64,000 nt of DNA from positions 45,773 through 109,772 of the forward strand of contig NZ_PIZV01000024.1 in the NCBI RefSeq assembly GCF_002835665.1, given 5' to 3'. Within the stretch, counting starts at the first letter, position 1, and each line of letters begins with the position of its first letter. The translations under genes were made by a program, and so were the position numbers. Below the pieces are notes generated by a model, which was given only the letters and a program-made list of their open reading frames with translations, searched no databases and had not been told where the DNA came from. The stretch is from Chryseobacterium sp. PMSZPI. GTDB taxonomy: Bacteria; Bacteroidota; Bacteroidia; Flavobacteriales; Weeksellaceae. Shown here one piece after another: positions 43,607-53,191 of the stretch.

Positions 43607-46600
43607 TTATTCTGAAATTGGAATTCCAAGATATTGTAAATAAGAATCCAGTATGGTTTTATCAAATACCGGTTCCTTAATTTCGGAGCCTTCCAAAAAT
43701 TGTTTTACATTAGAACAATCCCAGACATATGTATTTTGGTAAAGTTCTACAGTAGATAATCCTTCATGCATATTATCTTTAAACAAGCTCGTCAATGGAT
43801 ACAGGCGGTTTTTGCTATCATCCTCCCATTGTTTTCTCCATTCTTTATAAGGAATGCCTTTCAATGTAAACGGATAATATTTTTTCATTAATCCAAAGAA
43901 ATCTTCAAGGGTAAGATTTGTTTCCGGACTTGCAATCAAATTGAATTTTTTTCCAATAGCTTCTTTATTTTTTGTAATATGTGCCATAGCTTTAGTCATA
44001 TAATCTACAGTAATCAAGCCTTCTCTAAGTTCAGTCAATGCAGGATAGGATTTGAATTCCACACAATTTTTAACCAAGCCGGACCACCATTGATAAGGGG
44101 CACTTGCACCTGTTTTACTATGACACATTGCATATCCAAGACGATAGGTAATTAATGGTAATCCTTGTTCTACAGCTAAATCTGCTACCGCTTCCATCAC
44201 CCATTTACTTCTGACATACCCTATGTCTTTGCTCACTGACATTAAATTTTGAGCAATATCATCGGATTCCAGCATAACTGTTTTGCCTGTAAATACGTGT
44301 CCCCAACTGTAAACTGATATGGTAGATAATAAAGCAAGACATTTTGTTCTTTCAGCTCCGGCAAGTTTTATAATTTCTCGTAAGCCATCTACATTTGGAG
44401 CTTTCATATAGGAATAAGGCTCAATGAAGTTCACAGAACTTCCGGAGTGATAAATAAGGTCTGTTTTTTGGGCCAACATTTTAAAGGTCTCATCTAAAAG
44501 ACCTAATGAAGGTAATGCCAGGTCCCCAATTACAGGAATGATCCTAGGTTTCTGCTCATTTTTTTGAGGAATATGATATTGTTTGAAACAGCGATCAATT
44601 TTCTCCACGGCATGAAACTCATCCTGTGCTCTTACCAAACAATAAACATCTGCAGTTGTAGTATCTAATAGCTCTTGTAAAAGATGAATTCCTACAAATC
44701 CTGTAACCCCTGTTAGAAATATAGTAGAAGGATTTTCAACCTGTTTAGGATCAAAACCTCCTGCAAAAGTAGTTCCGGGAGCCAGATACACATCTTGCTG
44801 CAAGGCTACATAGGGTTCTACATCTTCTACGGGTATCGCTCTGGCTTCTTTGGATCTGGCAATTAATACTTCTGAAAGTTCGTGCAATACCGGATATTGA
44901 TAGATATCTCTTAAATAAACTTTCAAATCCAATCTTCTCTGTAAAGCCACAGCCACTACAGCTACCAAAAGAGAGTTTCCTCCAATATCGAAGAAGTTAT
45001 CTGTAATATTAATAACAGGGCGCTCTAATTCTGCTGCCCAAATATCAGCTATAATTCTTTCTGTCTCATTAGTAGGAGGTTCAAATGAAACTAATTCGCT
45101 AGCTTCTTTATCCGCTAAATCTTTTAAAGACTGTGTATCTGTCTTACCATTTGCTGTCAATGGTATTTTGTCTATGAAAATTATCTGCGCAGGAATCATA
45201 TATCCGGGAAGTTCTTCTTTCAGATAGTTTCTGACAGCTGTAACATCCTTTTCAACACCTGGTTTTAATACTGCAAAGGCAATAAGATATTTATTAGTGC
45301 CTGCTGTCTCTTTGGTAATAACTACAGTTTCTTTTATGGTCACATGCTGGGCAAGGGTACGTTCTATTTCACCCAATTCAACTCTGAAACCTCGAATTTT
45401 CACCTGATTATCTTTCCTCCATAAAAATTCAATTTCACCGTCCGGAAGCCATCTGACAAGATCTCCGGTACGATATAGCTTTTCATTTTCATTGAAAGGA
45501 TTGATAGTAAATTTCGCTGCAGTAAGTTCTTCATTATTAAGATAACCTTTAGCAAGAAGATCTCCTCCAATATATAGTTCACCAACACCTCCTACCGGGA
45601 CTAATTCCATATTCTCTGATAAAATATAGGCTTTGGCATTGGCTATGGGCCTCCCTATTGAAGACACATACTTTCCGTTGACATCCTTAACTTTTCTAAA
45701 TGTAGCAAATACGGTACATTCCGTAGGCCCATAATAATCAATGAGCTCATAACTTAATTCTGTGGTTAATACCGGTTTTAATTTTTCTCCTCCTGTAAAA
45801 AGATATTTCAAAGCAAGATCTTTATAATTCCTAGTACGTTCTACAAATGAGGGAACAAGGACAGACGGTACAAAACCATGTGTAATTTTATTGATACGAT
45901 AATATTCAACTAATGCAGAAACATCTGTTCTTTCTTCATTTTCTGCAACAAAAACGGTAGCACCAGAAGTAAGAGCCGACCAGGTTTCCCATACAGAAAT
46001 ATCAAAGGCCAACCCCGCAACAATTGTTAGACGTGAAGTATAATCCACATGGAAATGATGATTATGCCAGGTTACCAAATGTTGAATCGCCTGATGGCTC
46101 ACCATTACTCCTTTAGGTTTTCCGGTTGATCCGGAAGTATAAATGGTATAAGCCAAAGCCTCTTGATGAATCTTGACATCCGGTTGTTGGGAAGAAAAAT
46201 GATTGAGATTATTCAAGGTTTGAAGATCAAATATTTCAGTCTTATTATTTTGAGATAACCCTTTTCCTAAAGCCTGATTGGTGATAATAACGCCAGCAGC
46301 AGTATCTGAAATAATATATTCAACTCTTTTTATCGGATATGTCGGATCTATAGGGACATAAGCTGCTCCGGTTTTAATGATTCCAAGGACGGCTACTGCC
46401 CATTCTAAAGAGCGATCTAACCATACAGGGACGTATCCTCCTTCTTTTATTCCTTTTGCCAATAATGCATTTGCTAATTGATTGCTTTTTTGATCCAGTT
46501 CTTTATAAGTTATCCCTTCCCCTTGGTATACAACCGCGATATTTTCCGGATGAAGTTCTGCCTGTTTTTTAAAAAGTGATACCAAGGTTTCTTCCTGATG

Positions 46601-46720
46601 ATAATCCCAGCCGGTTGTATTGAATCGGTGTAACAATTTTTCCTGGTCTTCAGGAGATAATAGTACAGAAGCCGCCAATGATTGCGATTCTAGTGTTGAA
46701 ATTGCGTTTGTATTTGACAT
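43607..46720 (-). CDS. Single-module NRPS-like enzyme: adenylation, carrier, thioester reductase (A-PCP-R)
   Basis: The 1037-residue protein has no condensation domain. The adenylation domain (about 50-540) has YTIYTSGSTGKPKGVMVSH, FDISVWETW, YYGPTECTVFATF, YRTGDLVRW and ANGKTD. The carrier Ser583 is in DIGGNSLL. The reductase (about 665-1037) has TGVTGFVG and the YVRSK catalytic pair. Such enzymes activate an amino acid, tether it and release an aldehyde or alcohol with NAD(P)H. By hand alignment to GrsA the pocket reads D-I-W-F-F-G-Y-V-F-K; Asp at the first site indicates an alpha-amino acid, but I know no matching code. Confidence 0.88.
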   Translation of the reverse strand: MSNTNAISTLESQSLAASVLLSPEDQEKLLHRFNTTGWDYHQEETLVSLFKKQAELHPENIAVVYQGEGITYKELDQKSNQLANALLAKGIKEGGYVPVWLDRSLEWAVAVLGIIKTGAAYVPIDPTYPIKRVEYIISDTAAGVIITNQALGKGLSQNNKTEIFDLQTLNNLNHFSSQQPDVKIHQEALAYTIYTSGSTGKPKGVMVSHQAIQHLVTWHNHHFHVDYTSRLTIVAGLAFDISVWETWSALTSGATVFVAENEERTDVSALVEYYRINKITHGFVPSVLVPSFVERTRNYKDLALKYLFTGGEKLKPVLTTELSYELIDYYGPTECTVFATFRKVKDVNGKYVSSIGRPIANAKAYILSENMELVPVGGVGELYIGGDLLAKGYLNNEELTAAKFTINPFNENEKLYRTGDLVRWLPDGEIEFLWRKDNQVKIRGFRVELGEIERTLAQHVTIKETVVITKETAGTNKYLIAFAVLKPGVEKDVTAVRNYLKEELPGYMIPAQIIFIDKIPLTANGKTDTQSLKDLADKEASELVSFEPPTNETERIIADIWAAELERPVINITDNFFDIGGNSLLVAVVAVALQRRLDLKVYLRDIYQYPVLHELSEVLIARSKEARAIPVEDVEPYVALQQDVYLAPGTTFAGGFDPKQVENPSTIFLTGVTGFVGIHLLQELLDTTTADVYCLVRAQDEFHAVEKIDRCFKQYHIPQKNEQKPRIIPVIGDLALPSLGLLDETFKMLAQKTDLIYHSGSSVNFIEPYSYMKAPNVDGLREIIKLAGAERTKCLALLSTISVYSWGHVFTGKTVMLESDDIAQNLMSVSKDIGYVRSKWVMEAVADLAVEQGLPLITYRLGYAMCHSKTGASAPYQWWSGLVKNCVEFKSYPALTELREGLITVDYMTKAMAHITKNKEAIGKKFNLIASPETNLTLEDFFGLMKKYYPFTLKGIPYKEWRKQWEDDSKNRLYPLTSLFKDNMHEGLSTVELYQNTYVWDCSNVKQFLEGSEIKEPVFDKTILDSYLQYLGIPISE

Positions 46721-47322
46721 GTTAAATAGTAATTAGGTTAAAGTTTTCTATAGATATTCAATATCCTCCTAGCCCATTTATAAATAAAAACACATCCTAA
46801 GCACCCAGTTGAAGAAAACACAACTAACGGATGTACAGGATAAACACAGTTTATTGATTAAAAGTGTTATTATGTAGTTTTATAAAATAAGGACAGTAAA
46901 GATTCAAAGGATTTGCCCATTGAGCAAAACTATAAATAAGGCTTATCGCATTATTTATTGCTATCGGAAATAGTATGTAGAATATTCTTTACTCTTTCGA
47001 ACTATTATATTCAGGCACTTAAGCGTCGTTTGTTAATTTAATTTTCATAATGTAATATTTTTAATGATTCGGTAATCAAATTTAACATAATATTTTTAGT
47101 AAATGTTATATAATTACAACCTCATATCACATAAATAAAAATTAATATCATTAAAAGTGCGTGTAACTTATTAAAAATAAGCATCAAAAAAATTATTTGA
47201 TATTTTTTCAATTAAAGTGTGTTAAAAAAAAGAAAAAACCTGTTATATTGTTATAAAACCAAGAAAAGTCTAAAAAAACCATAAAGCAGGTTTAATTTTT
47301 GGAGCAGTCATAAAAAACATTT
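46721..47322. other. 600-base non-coding region upstream of the NRPS-like gene
   Basis: AT-rich. On the minus strand a -7-like box (47084-47077) precedes a nine-codon frame at 47048-47019 (MKIKLTNDA) with the leader AATATTACATTATG also found before the gene at 26874. About 300 bases then separate it from the NRPS-like ATG. No gene of normal size was found on either strand. Confidence 0.4.
47077..47084 (-). promoter_or_regulatory. Candidate -7 box (TAAATTTG) far upstream of the NRPS-like gene
   Basis: Minus-strand TAAATTTG matches the consensus and would start a transcript with a leader of about 350 bases before the ATG at 46720. A clear -33 element is not seen. Confidence 0.35.
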
Positions 47323-48138
47323 ATGATTAGATTACCTTTCTTATTAATACTACTTAGTTCAATTGTTTTTGCACAAAGTCAAAGATTCTATTATGAATTG
47401 AAATTCAAACCAGATACGATTGCCGCTTACGAGCTTAAAGAATTTTTTATCACAGATATAAATCCGACATCTGTAAAATACTTTTCTTTGATTGATCATA
47501 AAAATGATAGCATCATGAAAAATGCAAGTTCAGATTCAGAATATGAGCGAACTCAACTATATCATTATGTCAAAAGGGATAGAAACAGTTTTGATAACAT
47601 CAACTATCTTTTTGCCGGATCAGCTTCCATACAGATGAAGAGCCATGATGAGATGAAATGGTCTATTCTGCCGGAAACCAAAATGATAGGCCATATAAAA
47701 GTGCAGGCAGCTATGACACAATTTGGAGGAAGAAAATGGACGGCATGGTTCGCCAACAGTATTCCTATCCCGGAAGGGCCTTATAAGTTCCGTGGGCTTC
47801 CCGGAATGATTCTCGAAATATATGATAATAAACAATATTACCATTTCACCTTAGTTAAAAACAAAGTATTGGATAAAGAATATGATACTTCAGGAATTTT
47901 AGAAACTCATTTTGGAGAAAAGCCTTTATTAATAGATAAAAAGAAGTACACCCAGTTAAAACTTCAGGAATATAAGGATCCTTTCGCCGATATGAAAGGA
48001 GAAAATATGCCTATTACCATTGATGAACATGGAAATGAAATTTCCACCGACTTCAGGCAGATGACTATAGAGGCTCAACGAAATCTAAAGTCTAATAACA
48101 ACCCTATTGAAAAGGAATTTATCATTCATTACAAGTAG
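47323..48138 (+). CDS. GLPGLI family secreted protein (third copy)
   Basis: Signal peptide MIRLPFLLILLSSIVFAQS, then the core RKWTAWFANSIPIPEGPYKF and FRGLPGMILEIYDNKQYYHF: the name-giving motif is GLPGM here instead of GLPGL. It lacks the low-complexity tails of the copies at 13.5-15.3 kb but keeps NNNPIEKEF near the end. Function unknown. Single gene convergent with comM. Confidence 0.85.
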   Translation: MIRLPFLLILLSSIVFAQSQRFYYELKFKPDTIAAYELKEFFITDINPTSVKYFSLIDHKNDSIMKNASSDSEYERTQLYHYVKRDRNSFDNINYLFAGSASIQMKSHDEMKWSILPETKMIGHIKVQAAMTQFGGRKWTAWFANSIPIPEGPYKFRGLPGMILEIYDNKQYYHFTLVKNKVLDKEYDTSGILETHFGEKPLLIDKKKYTQLKLQEYKDPFADMKGENMPITIDEHGNEISTDFRQMTIEAQRNLKSNNNPIEKEFIIHYK

Positions 48139-48151
48139 CACTTCTTTTTTG

Positions 48152-49687
48152 TTAGCCATTCCAAAATTCTCTGTCTAAGCTTCGATACTGAATAGCTTCT
48201 GAAATATGAGAAGATAAAATATTTTCGGATTCTTCAAGATCAGCAATGGTTCTGGCAACCTTTAAAATTCGATCATAAGCCCGGGCAGAAAGGTTTAACT
48301 TTTCCATTGCCAATTTTATGAGATGGAAAGAAGTTTCATCCAACTCACAAAATGCTTCAAGCTCTTTAGGTCCTATTTGAGCATTACAACTGATATTAAG
48401 GTTTTTATAACGTTTATTCTGAATATCTCTTGCCTTTAAGACTCTCGCCCGTATGTCTTTACTTTTTTCACCTTTTCTTTTTTCGGAAAGCTGTTCAAAT
48501 TCAACTTTCTGAACTTCAATATGGATATCAATCCGGTCTAAAAGCGGCCCCGAAAGTTTATTCATATACCGCTGCATTTCATAAACAGAAGAGGTATTGT
48601 TGGGATCGTCCGGGAAAAAACCACTTGGGCTGGGATTCATTGAAGCAACGAGCATAAAGCTCGCGGGATAATTTACGGTGAACCTTGCTCTTGAAATGGT
48701 AACTTCTCTATCCTCCAAAGGTTGCCTCATTACTTCAAGAACGGTTCTTTTAAATTCGGGCATTTCATCCAGAAATAAAACACCATTATGGGCCAGCGAA
48801 ATTTCTCCAGGCTGAGGATAACTTCCTCCCCCAACTAAAGCTACATCTGAAATAGTATGATGAGGTGATCTAAAAGGACGTACAGTCATCAGGGATGCTT
48901 CTGTGCCTATCTTTCCCGCTACAGAGTGAATTTTTGTTGTTTCCAGAGCTTCTTTTAATGTCAATGGTGGTAAGATACTCGGGACCCTTTTGGCAAGCAT
49001 TGTTTTACCACTCCCGGGAGGCCCGATTAAAATAATATTATGTCCACCGGCTGCTGCAACTTCCATTGCCCTTTTAGCTGTTTCCTGTCCTTTCACTTCA
49101 GAAAAATCAAATGGAAAATCATTGACTTTTTCATGGAATTCTTTTGTTGTGTCTAATATAATTTGTTCTATAGCCTTACCTTCATTAAAAAAATCGATTA
49201 CTTCTTTAATATTTTCAACGCCATATACTTTAAGATCATTTACAATTGCCGCTTCTCTCGCATTTTGAATAGGAAGTATAATTCCTTTAAAACCTTCTTC
49301 CCGAGCCTGAATAGCAATTGGCAAAACTCCCTTTATAGGTTGCAGACTCCCATCTAATGAGAGTTCCCCCATAATAATATAGTCTTGAATTTCTTCGGCT
49401 AAAATCTGATCTGAGGCGGCTAAAATGCCTAAAGCAATACTTAAATCATAAGCAGAGCCTTCTTTTCTAAGATCTGCCGGAGCCATATTGATTGTGATTT
49501 TCTTTCCGGGAATTTTATATCCCACATTTTTCAATGCTGCGGAGATTCTATAGCTACTTTCTTTGATGGCATTATCAGGTAATCCAACCAAATGATACCC
49601 TACTCCTCCGGTATCTACATTGACCTCAATTGTTATTGTCTGAGCTGCCACTCCATGAATGGCGCCTCCATAAATTTTAATCAGCAT
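48152..49687 (-). CDS. comM: YifB/ComM-type Mg-chelatase-like AAA+ ATPase
   Basis: A 511-residue protein: N-terminal Lon-like domain with VDTGGVGYHLVGLPDNAIKE, then an AAA+ core with Walker A LIGPPGSGKTMLAKR, Walker B NGVLFLDEMPEF and the motif RSPHHTISDVALVGGG, and a C-terminal Mg-chelatase region SARAYDRILKVARTIADLE. ComM is a helicase promoting branch migration during natural transformation. Together with dprA at 23 kb it suggests competence. Confidence 0.93.
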   Translation of the reverse strand: MLIKIYGGAIHGVAAQTITIEVNVDTGGVGYHLVGLPDNAIKESSYRISAALKNVGYKIPGKKITINMAPADLRKEGSAYDLSIALGILAASDQILAEEIQDYIIMGELSLDGSLQPIKGVLPIAIQAREEGFKGIILPIQNAREAAIVNDLKVYGVENIKEVIDFFNEGKAIEQIILDTTKEFHEKVNDFPFDFSEVKGQETAKRAMEVAAAGGHNIILIGPPGSGKTMLAKRVPSILPPLTLKEALETTKIHSVAGKIGTEASLMTVRPFRSPHHTISDVALVGGGSYPQPGEISLAHNGVLFLDEMPEFKRTVLEVMRQPLEDREVTISRARFTVNYPASFMLVASMNPSPSGFFPDDPNNTSSVYEMQRYMNKLSGPLLDRIDIHIEVQKVEFEQLSEKRKGEKSKDIRARVLKARDIQNKRYKNLNISCNAQIGPKELEAFCELDETSFHLIKLAMEKLNLSARAYDRILKVARTIADLEESENILSSHISEAIQYRSLDREFWNG

Positions 49688-49867
49688 GGGTGTGTTTTTT
49701 GAAGTAAATGTAACTAATATGTTATTTTAAAAAACAAACATTTAGGTTGATAATATTCTATTTAAACTAAAAAAATTTTAAAAGCCTAATCATTTCATCT
49801 TATACTTAATTTTCTTAACCCAAACTCAAGTTAAATATTTAATGAGTAGATCCCAATTAAAAAGTGA

Positions 49868-49902
49868 AATCCCCCTTGATTTTCTTCAAGAGGGATTTTA
49901 AT
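49868..49902 (-). terminator. Terminator at the left end of the Rhs-associated array
   Basis: Stem AAATCCCtCTTGAA / TTCAAGgGGGATTT (minus strand) lies downstream of the lipoprotein gene at 49939 and before comM. Confidence 0.7.
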
Positions 49903-49938
49903 GGCTTTTATATTGCAACAAAAAAAATTTCAAAAACT

Positions 49939-50469
49939 TTACGGAATTAAAGGTATTTTTGCAACAATACTATCTTCCAATACTTTATATCCCTTAGATT
50001 CTAATTCTTCAATATAATCATCACACCCTAACAATGTAGCATTATATTTATTATGTAGAGATTTTATAACTTCTTCATATTTATTAGTCTTTGAATATTT
50101 ATAAACACTTTTATTATTAGTATTTAAAACTAAAGATAGTAAAATAGACTCTTTAGGCTTTAGAATAATTAATGTTTCACGACATAATCTATCATTTCTG
50201 GATACATAACCTTCATTAATATACATATAAGGTTTTAAAATTTTATTATTTTCCAATGTATAAGACTCTCCATAAAATCCATAAGGATCAATGATATAAG
50301 TGTTATTTGTATTATTCTTAATGGTTTCCTTTATAACAGTCTTGGTTTTTTGAGCCGAAATATAACTTTGTGGATATGTTATATCAATATCTTTTCCTTT
50401 ATTTAACTTCATTTGATTAGAACAAAAAATAAATAAAAAGCAAAATGGAAATAAAATAATCTTTTTCAT
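49939..50469 (-). CDS. Lipoprotein, possible orphan immunity protein (paralogue 1)
   Basis: The lipoprotein signal MKKIILFPFCFLFIFC is followed by a mature part of about 160 residues with KNNTNNTYIIDPYGFYGESY and the C-terminus GYKVLEDSIVAKIPLIP. It is a close paralogue of the next gene (50628-51158), with almost identical first 24 residues and last 17. The N-x-T-x-x-N-x-x-I pattern also appears in lipoproteins paired with the Rhs tips, so I place it with them. No toxin tip adjoins this gene. No named family is recognised. Confidence 0.6.
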   Translation of the reverse strand: MKKIILFPFCFLFIFCSNQMKLNKGKDIDITYPQSYISAQKTKTVIKETIKNNTNNTYIIDPYGFYGESYTLENNKILKPYMYINEGYVSRNDRLCRETLIILKPKESILLSLVLNTNNKSVYKYSKTNKYEEVIKSLHNKYNATLLGCDDYIEELESKGYKVLEDSIVAKIPLIP

Positions 50470-50627
50470 ACCTTTTTATTGGTAACGCAATAATCTAGAA
50501 AATTAAGGAAATTATTTTTCCTACCATTTCATAATTTGAGAACCAATATTGTTTTCCCATTTGCAAAATTTGTTATTCAAAGAGTTTATACTGCTAATAT
50601 ATAATATAACTATATTTAATAAAAATT

Positions 50628-51158
50628 TTACGGAACCAAAGGTATTTTTGCAACAATGCTGTCCTCTAGTACTTTATAGCCTTTTTTTTCTAAATTATTT
50701 ATATACCGATCACAACCTAAAATTGTTGCATTGTATTTATTATGAAATGATTTAATTACGTTTATATAATAATTATTTTTAGAATAATTATAAATACTTC
50801 TATTATTTCGATCCAAACTTAACGGTATGGATATTGAAGTTTTAGGCTCTATAATAACCAAATCTCTTTTACAATCATTATCATCGAATCGATTATAATA
50901 TCCTCCTCTGTAATATGATGTAGGTTCTATTATTTTCCCATTTTCAAGAACATAAGATACTCCATAAAAACCATAAGGGTCAATAATATATGTATTGTTT
51001 GTATTATTGTTAATCAAATAATTAATCACTTTTCCGGTGTTCAATTTTAGCGGAACTTCTTCTAAGGTAATATTAATATCTTTTGCTTTATTCAATTTCA
51101 TTTGATTAGAACAGAAAATAAATAAAAAACAAAATGGGAGTAAAATCACTTTTTTCAT
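50628..51158 (-). CDS. Lipoprotein, possible orphan immunity protein (paralogue 2)
   Basis: Lipoprotein signal MKKVILLPFCFLFIFC, mature part with NNNTNNTYIIDPYGFYGVSY and the same ending GYKVLEDSIVAKIPLVP as its neighbour. The middles of the two proteins differ (substitutions and small length shifts), as expected for duplicated and diverging immunity genes. AT-rich like the whole array. Function is inferred only from position and motif. Confidence 0.6.
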   Translation of the reverse strand: MKKVILLPFCFLFIFCSNQMKLNKAKDINITLEEVPLKLNTGKVINYLINNNTNNTYIIDPYGFYGVSYVLENGKIIEPTSYYRGGYYNRFDDNDCKRDLVIIEPKTSISIPLSLDRNNRSIYNYSKNNYYINVIKSFHNKYNATILGCDRYINNLEKKGYKVLEDSIVAKIPLVP

Positions 51159-51296
51159 AATGATGATATGTTAAATAAATCCATCTCGTTTTTGTTTAAG
51201 ACGAATTTTTGTTATATGCAAAAAATTCACATTTGTAGGAATAAACTAATTCTTACTATCGTTAGGTAGCTTACAACGACTATTGTTCACCCACCA

Positions 51297-51722
51297 TTAA
51301 TTAAAAAGTTTACTTTCAAATTTATCTTCAATAATCCAGATATTGTTATTATTATTAAAAAGATATATGGTATTTGAATAACCTATCTTTTGTGTAAAAC
51401 TAATAATTTGCAGGAGACAAAACTTGTTATCTTTGGAGTAGATAGGTACTGAAATTTTTGTAAATTCCTTTTTGTCATTAGATACAGTATAATGTATCTT
51501 AGAAATTTTCAGTGATGTATCCTTATTCTTTTCTTTTTGTGAAAAATTATATTTTTTGAGAAATGTATTATCAAATTCTGACAATACCTCCGTTTGTGAT
51601 ATAGGTTTTTGATCTATGTTAATAATTGAAATCTTATTTTTATCAATAACTTTATTAATAAAATCTTCATTATTATTACAGGATAATAGTATCAATAGAA
51701 TCAAAACTGAGTGTATACGCAT
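51297..51722 (-). CDS. Small lipoprotein of unknown function in the Rhs array
   Basis: The short lipoprotein signal ends LLILLSC (Cys15). About 125 mature residues are Asn/Lys/Ile-rich with YTVSNDKKEFTKISVPIYSK and NNNNIWIIEDKFESKLF. No family recognised and no toxin tip directly upstream; the next gene upstream is the lipoprotein following tip G. It could be a further immunity gene or an unrelated lipoprotein. Confidence 0.5.
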   Translation of the reverse strand: MRIHSVLILLILLSCNNNEDFINKVIDKNKISIINIDQKPISQTEVLSEFDNTFLKKYNFSQKEKNKDTSLKISKIHYTVSNDKKEFTKISVPIYSKDNKFCLLQIISFTQKIGYSNTIYLFNNNNNIWIIEDKFESKLFN

Positions 51723-51829
51723 GATTATTTAAAATTTATATTTTTTTATTCGTAACTATCAGATTAAATTGTTACTAATTCAGATCATTAAATATCAAAG
51801 AACAATTATTAATTGGATAAACTCAAGTT

Positions 51830-52435
51830 TCACTTATTGATGTATAATGAATCATTTAAATATATATTCTTTCTGTACAAAATATACTTTAATTTATTAT
51901 AATTAATCAAAGAATCTATAGTTTTTACGTCTTCTTTTACATAATGATCAATTCTTATTTTTGTGAATTTATCGCTAAAAATTTCATTACGATTATGCGT
52001 ATTATAGTTATTAAAAGCTAAGAACAGTTCTCTTTTAGAATTTTTTGGAATAAAAAATAATGAATTTGCATATTCTTCATAATTTTTTAATATTGCCATT
52101 TTAAAGGCTTCATGAGAAAATCCTTTGTATAGATTTTTTTCAGTAAATTCTTGTAGCATAAAATCCTTCCTATCATCGAAAGTTATAAAATCTGAAGTTA
52201 TAATCTGTGAAGGAATTGACTGTAACATTTTTTTATCATTATCTAAATAAAAATTTGGACCAATAGGAATCAAATAATTTTTTTTATCGTTGTTCTTAAT
52301 AATTATTTTGACTAGCAAACAATGACTATTAAGTTGTTGCTTTTTTTCCACATAAATTTCTACACCTTCTTTTTCTTTTTTATTACAAGACAGAACAAAA
52401 AAGAAAAAGAACATTACTAAAATGATTTTTCTCAT
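51830..52435 (-). CDS. Putative immunity lipoprotein of Rhs tip G
   Basis: Lipoprotein signal MRKIILVMFFFFFVLSC, mature part about 185 residues. LLVKIIIKNNDKKNYLIPIG resembles the N-terminal motif of the lipoproteins after tips A, D and E (a strand, then Asn-rich turn, then Ile-x-Pro). It starts six bases after the stop of the metallopeptidase tip G. Role as immunity protein is inferred from position. Confidence 0.6.
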   Translation of the reverse strand: MRKIILVMFFFFFVLSCNKKEKEGVEIYVEKKQQLNSHCLLVKIIIKNNDKKNYLIPIGPNFYLDNDKKMLQSIPSQIITSDFITFDDRKDFMLQEFTEKNLYKGFSHEAFKMAILKNYEEYANSLFFIPKNSKRELFLAFNNYNTHNRNEIFSDKFTKIRIDHYVKEDVKTIDSLINYNKLKYILYRKNIYLNDSLYINK

Positions 52436-52441
52436 AATTTT

Positions 52442-53191
52442 CTATTTTACTAATTTTTTAATCGCTTCATATACATGATTATATTGTTTTTGTGGTGCAA
52501 AATAAGTATCCCAATATGCACCCCATGAATCATGTATTATACCAGATAGACCACCAGAGCCAAATTTTTTCATAAAATCTCTTTCTATACCCCATATCGC
52601 ACCATGTTCAATACTAATTTTAGGAGCATATGTCCCATCTGATAAATACAATTGCTTCAACATTTCAGGCTCAAAACTTGTTTTACCATTTCTTTCAACT
52701 TTATATAGTAAAAACCCTTTTAAAGTTGCATTCATAAAAATTGTAGAATGAGCTAATTCATGTGTCATAACATATTCTAATCTTAACCTTGAAGCAAAAG
52801 CAGTTTTTGCTAAATTAATTGACGTCGTATTATTCCAATTATTAAATCTCGTATATCCAGCTACTCTAACTTTATCAACGGTATCATAATACCAATCGCC
52901 GTCCCTAATATACCTCTTAGTTGGATTATCAGCGTAAAAGTTATGTGCTCCAGTACCATCTTCGTTCCAACCTTTATCATAGAAGGTTTTCCACATAGTA
53001 CGGGGTGATTCATCTACCGGAGAAGAATTATCTGATTCTAAGATTTTAAGATCCTCTTCTGTAATATTATGATAACTATAATGAGGTGTTATTAGCATCA
53101 TTATTACTTTACTAATAGGCTCCTCTATATAGTCCTGTAAAGAAATTCTGTTTGCTAAACAAAGCATCAATTCCTCCAGAAATAGCACCAT
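52442..53191 (-). CDS. Rhs toxin tip G: HELAH metallopeptidase-like domain (5' end disrupted)
   Basis: The domain carries TAFASRLRLEYVMTHELAHS: the HExxH zinc motif preceded by AFAS as in tips A, C and D, then ISIEHGAIWGIERDF as a possible third-ligand region. The open frame begins at 53191, but its first 20 or so residues are out of frame with the Rhs core; homology suggests the domain was once joined to the Gly-rich linker near 53112 and is now separated by a frameshift. ATG codons at 53101 and 53098 could restart translation. The putative immunity gene follows after six bases. Confidence 0.6.
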   Translation of the reverse strand: MVLFLEELMLCLANRISLQDYIEEPISKVIMMLITPHYSYHNITEEDLKILESDNSSPVDESPRTMWKTFYDKGWNEDGTGAHNFYADNPTKRYIRDGDWYYDTVDKVRVAGYTRFNNWNNTTSINLAKTAFASRLRLEYVMTHELAHSTIFMNATLKGFLLYKVERNGKTSFEPEMLKQLYLSDGTYAPKISIEHGAIWGIERDFMKKFGSGGLSGIIHDSWGAYWDTYFAPQKQYNHVYEAIKKLVK

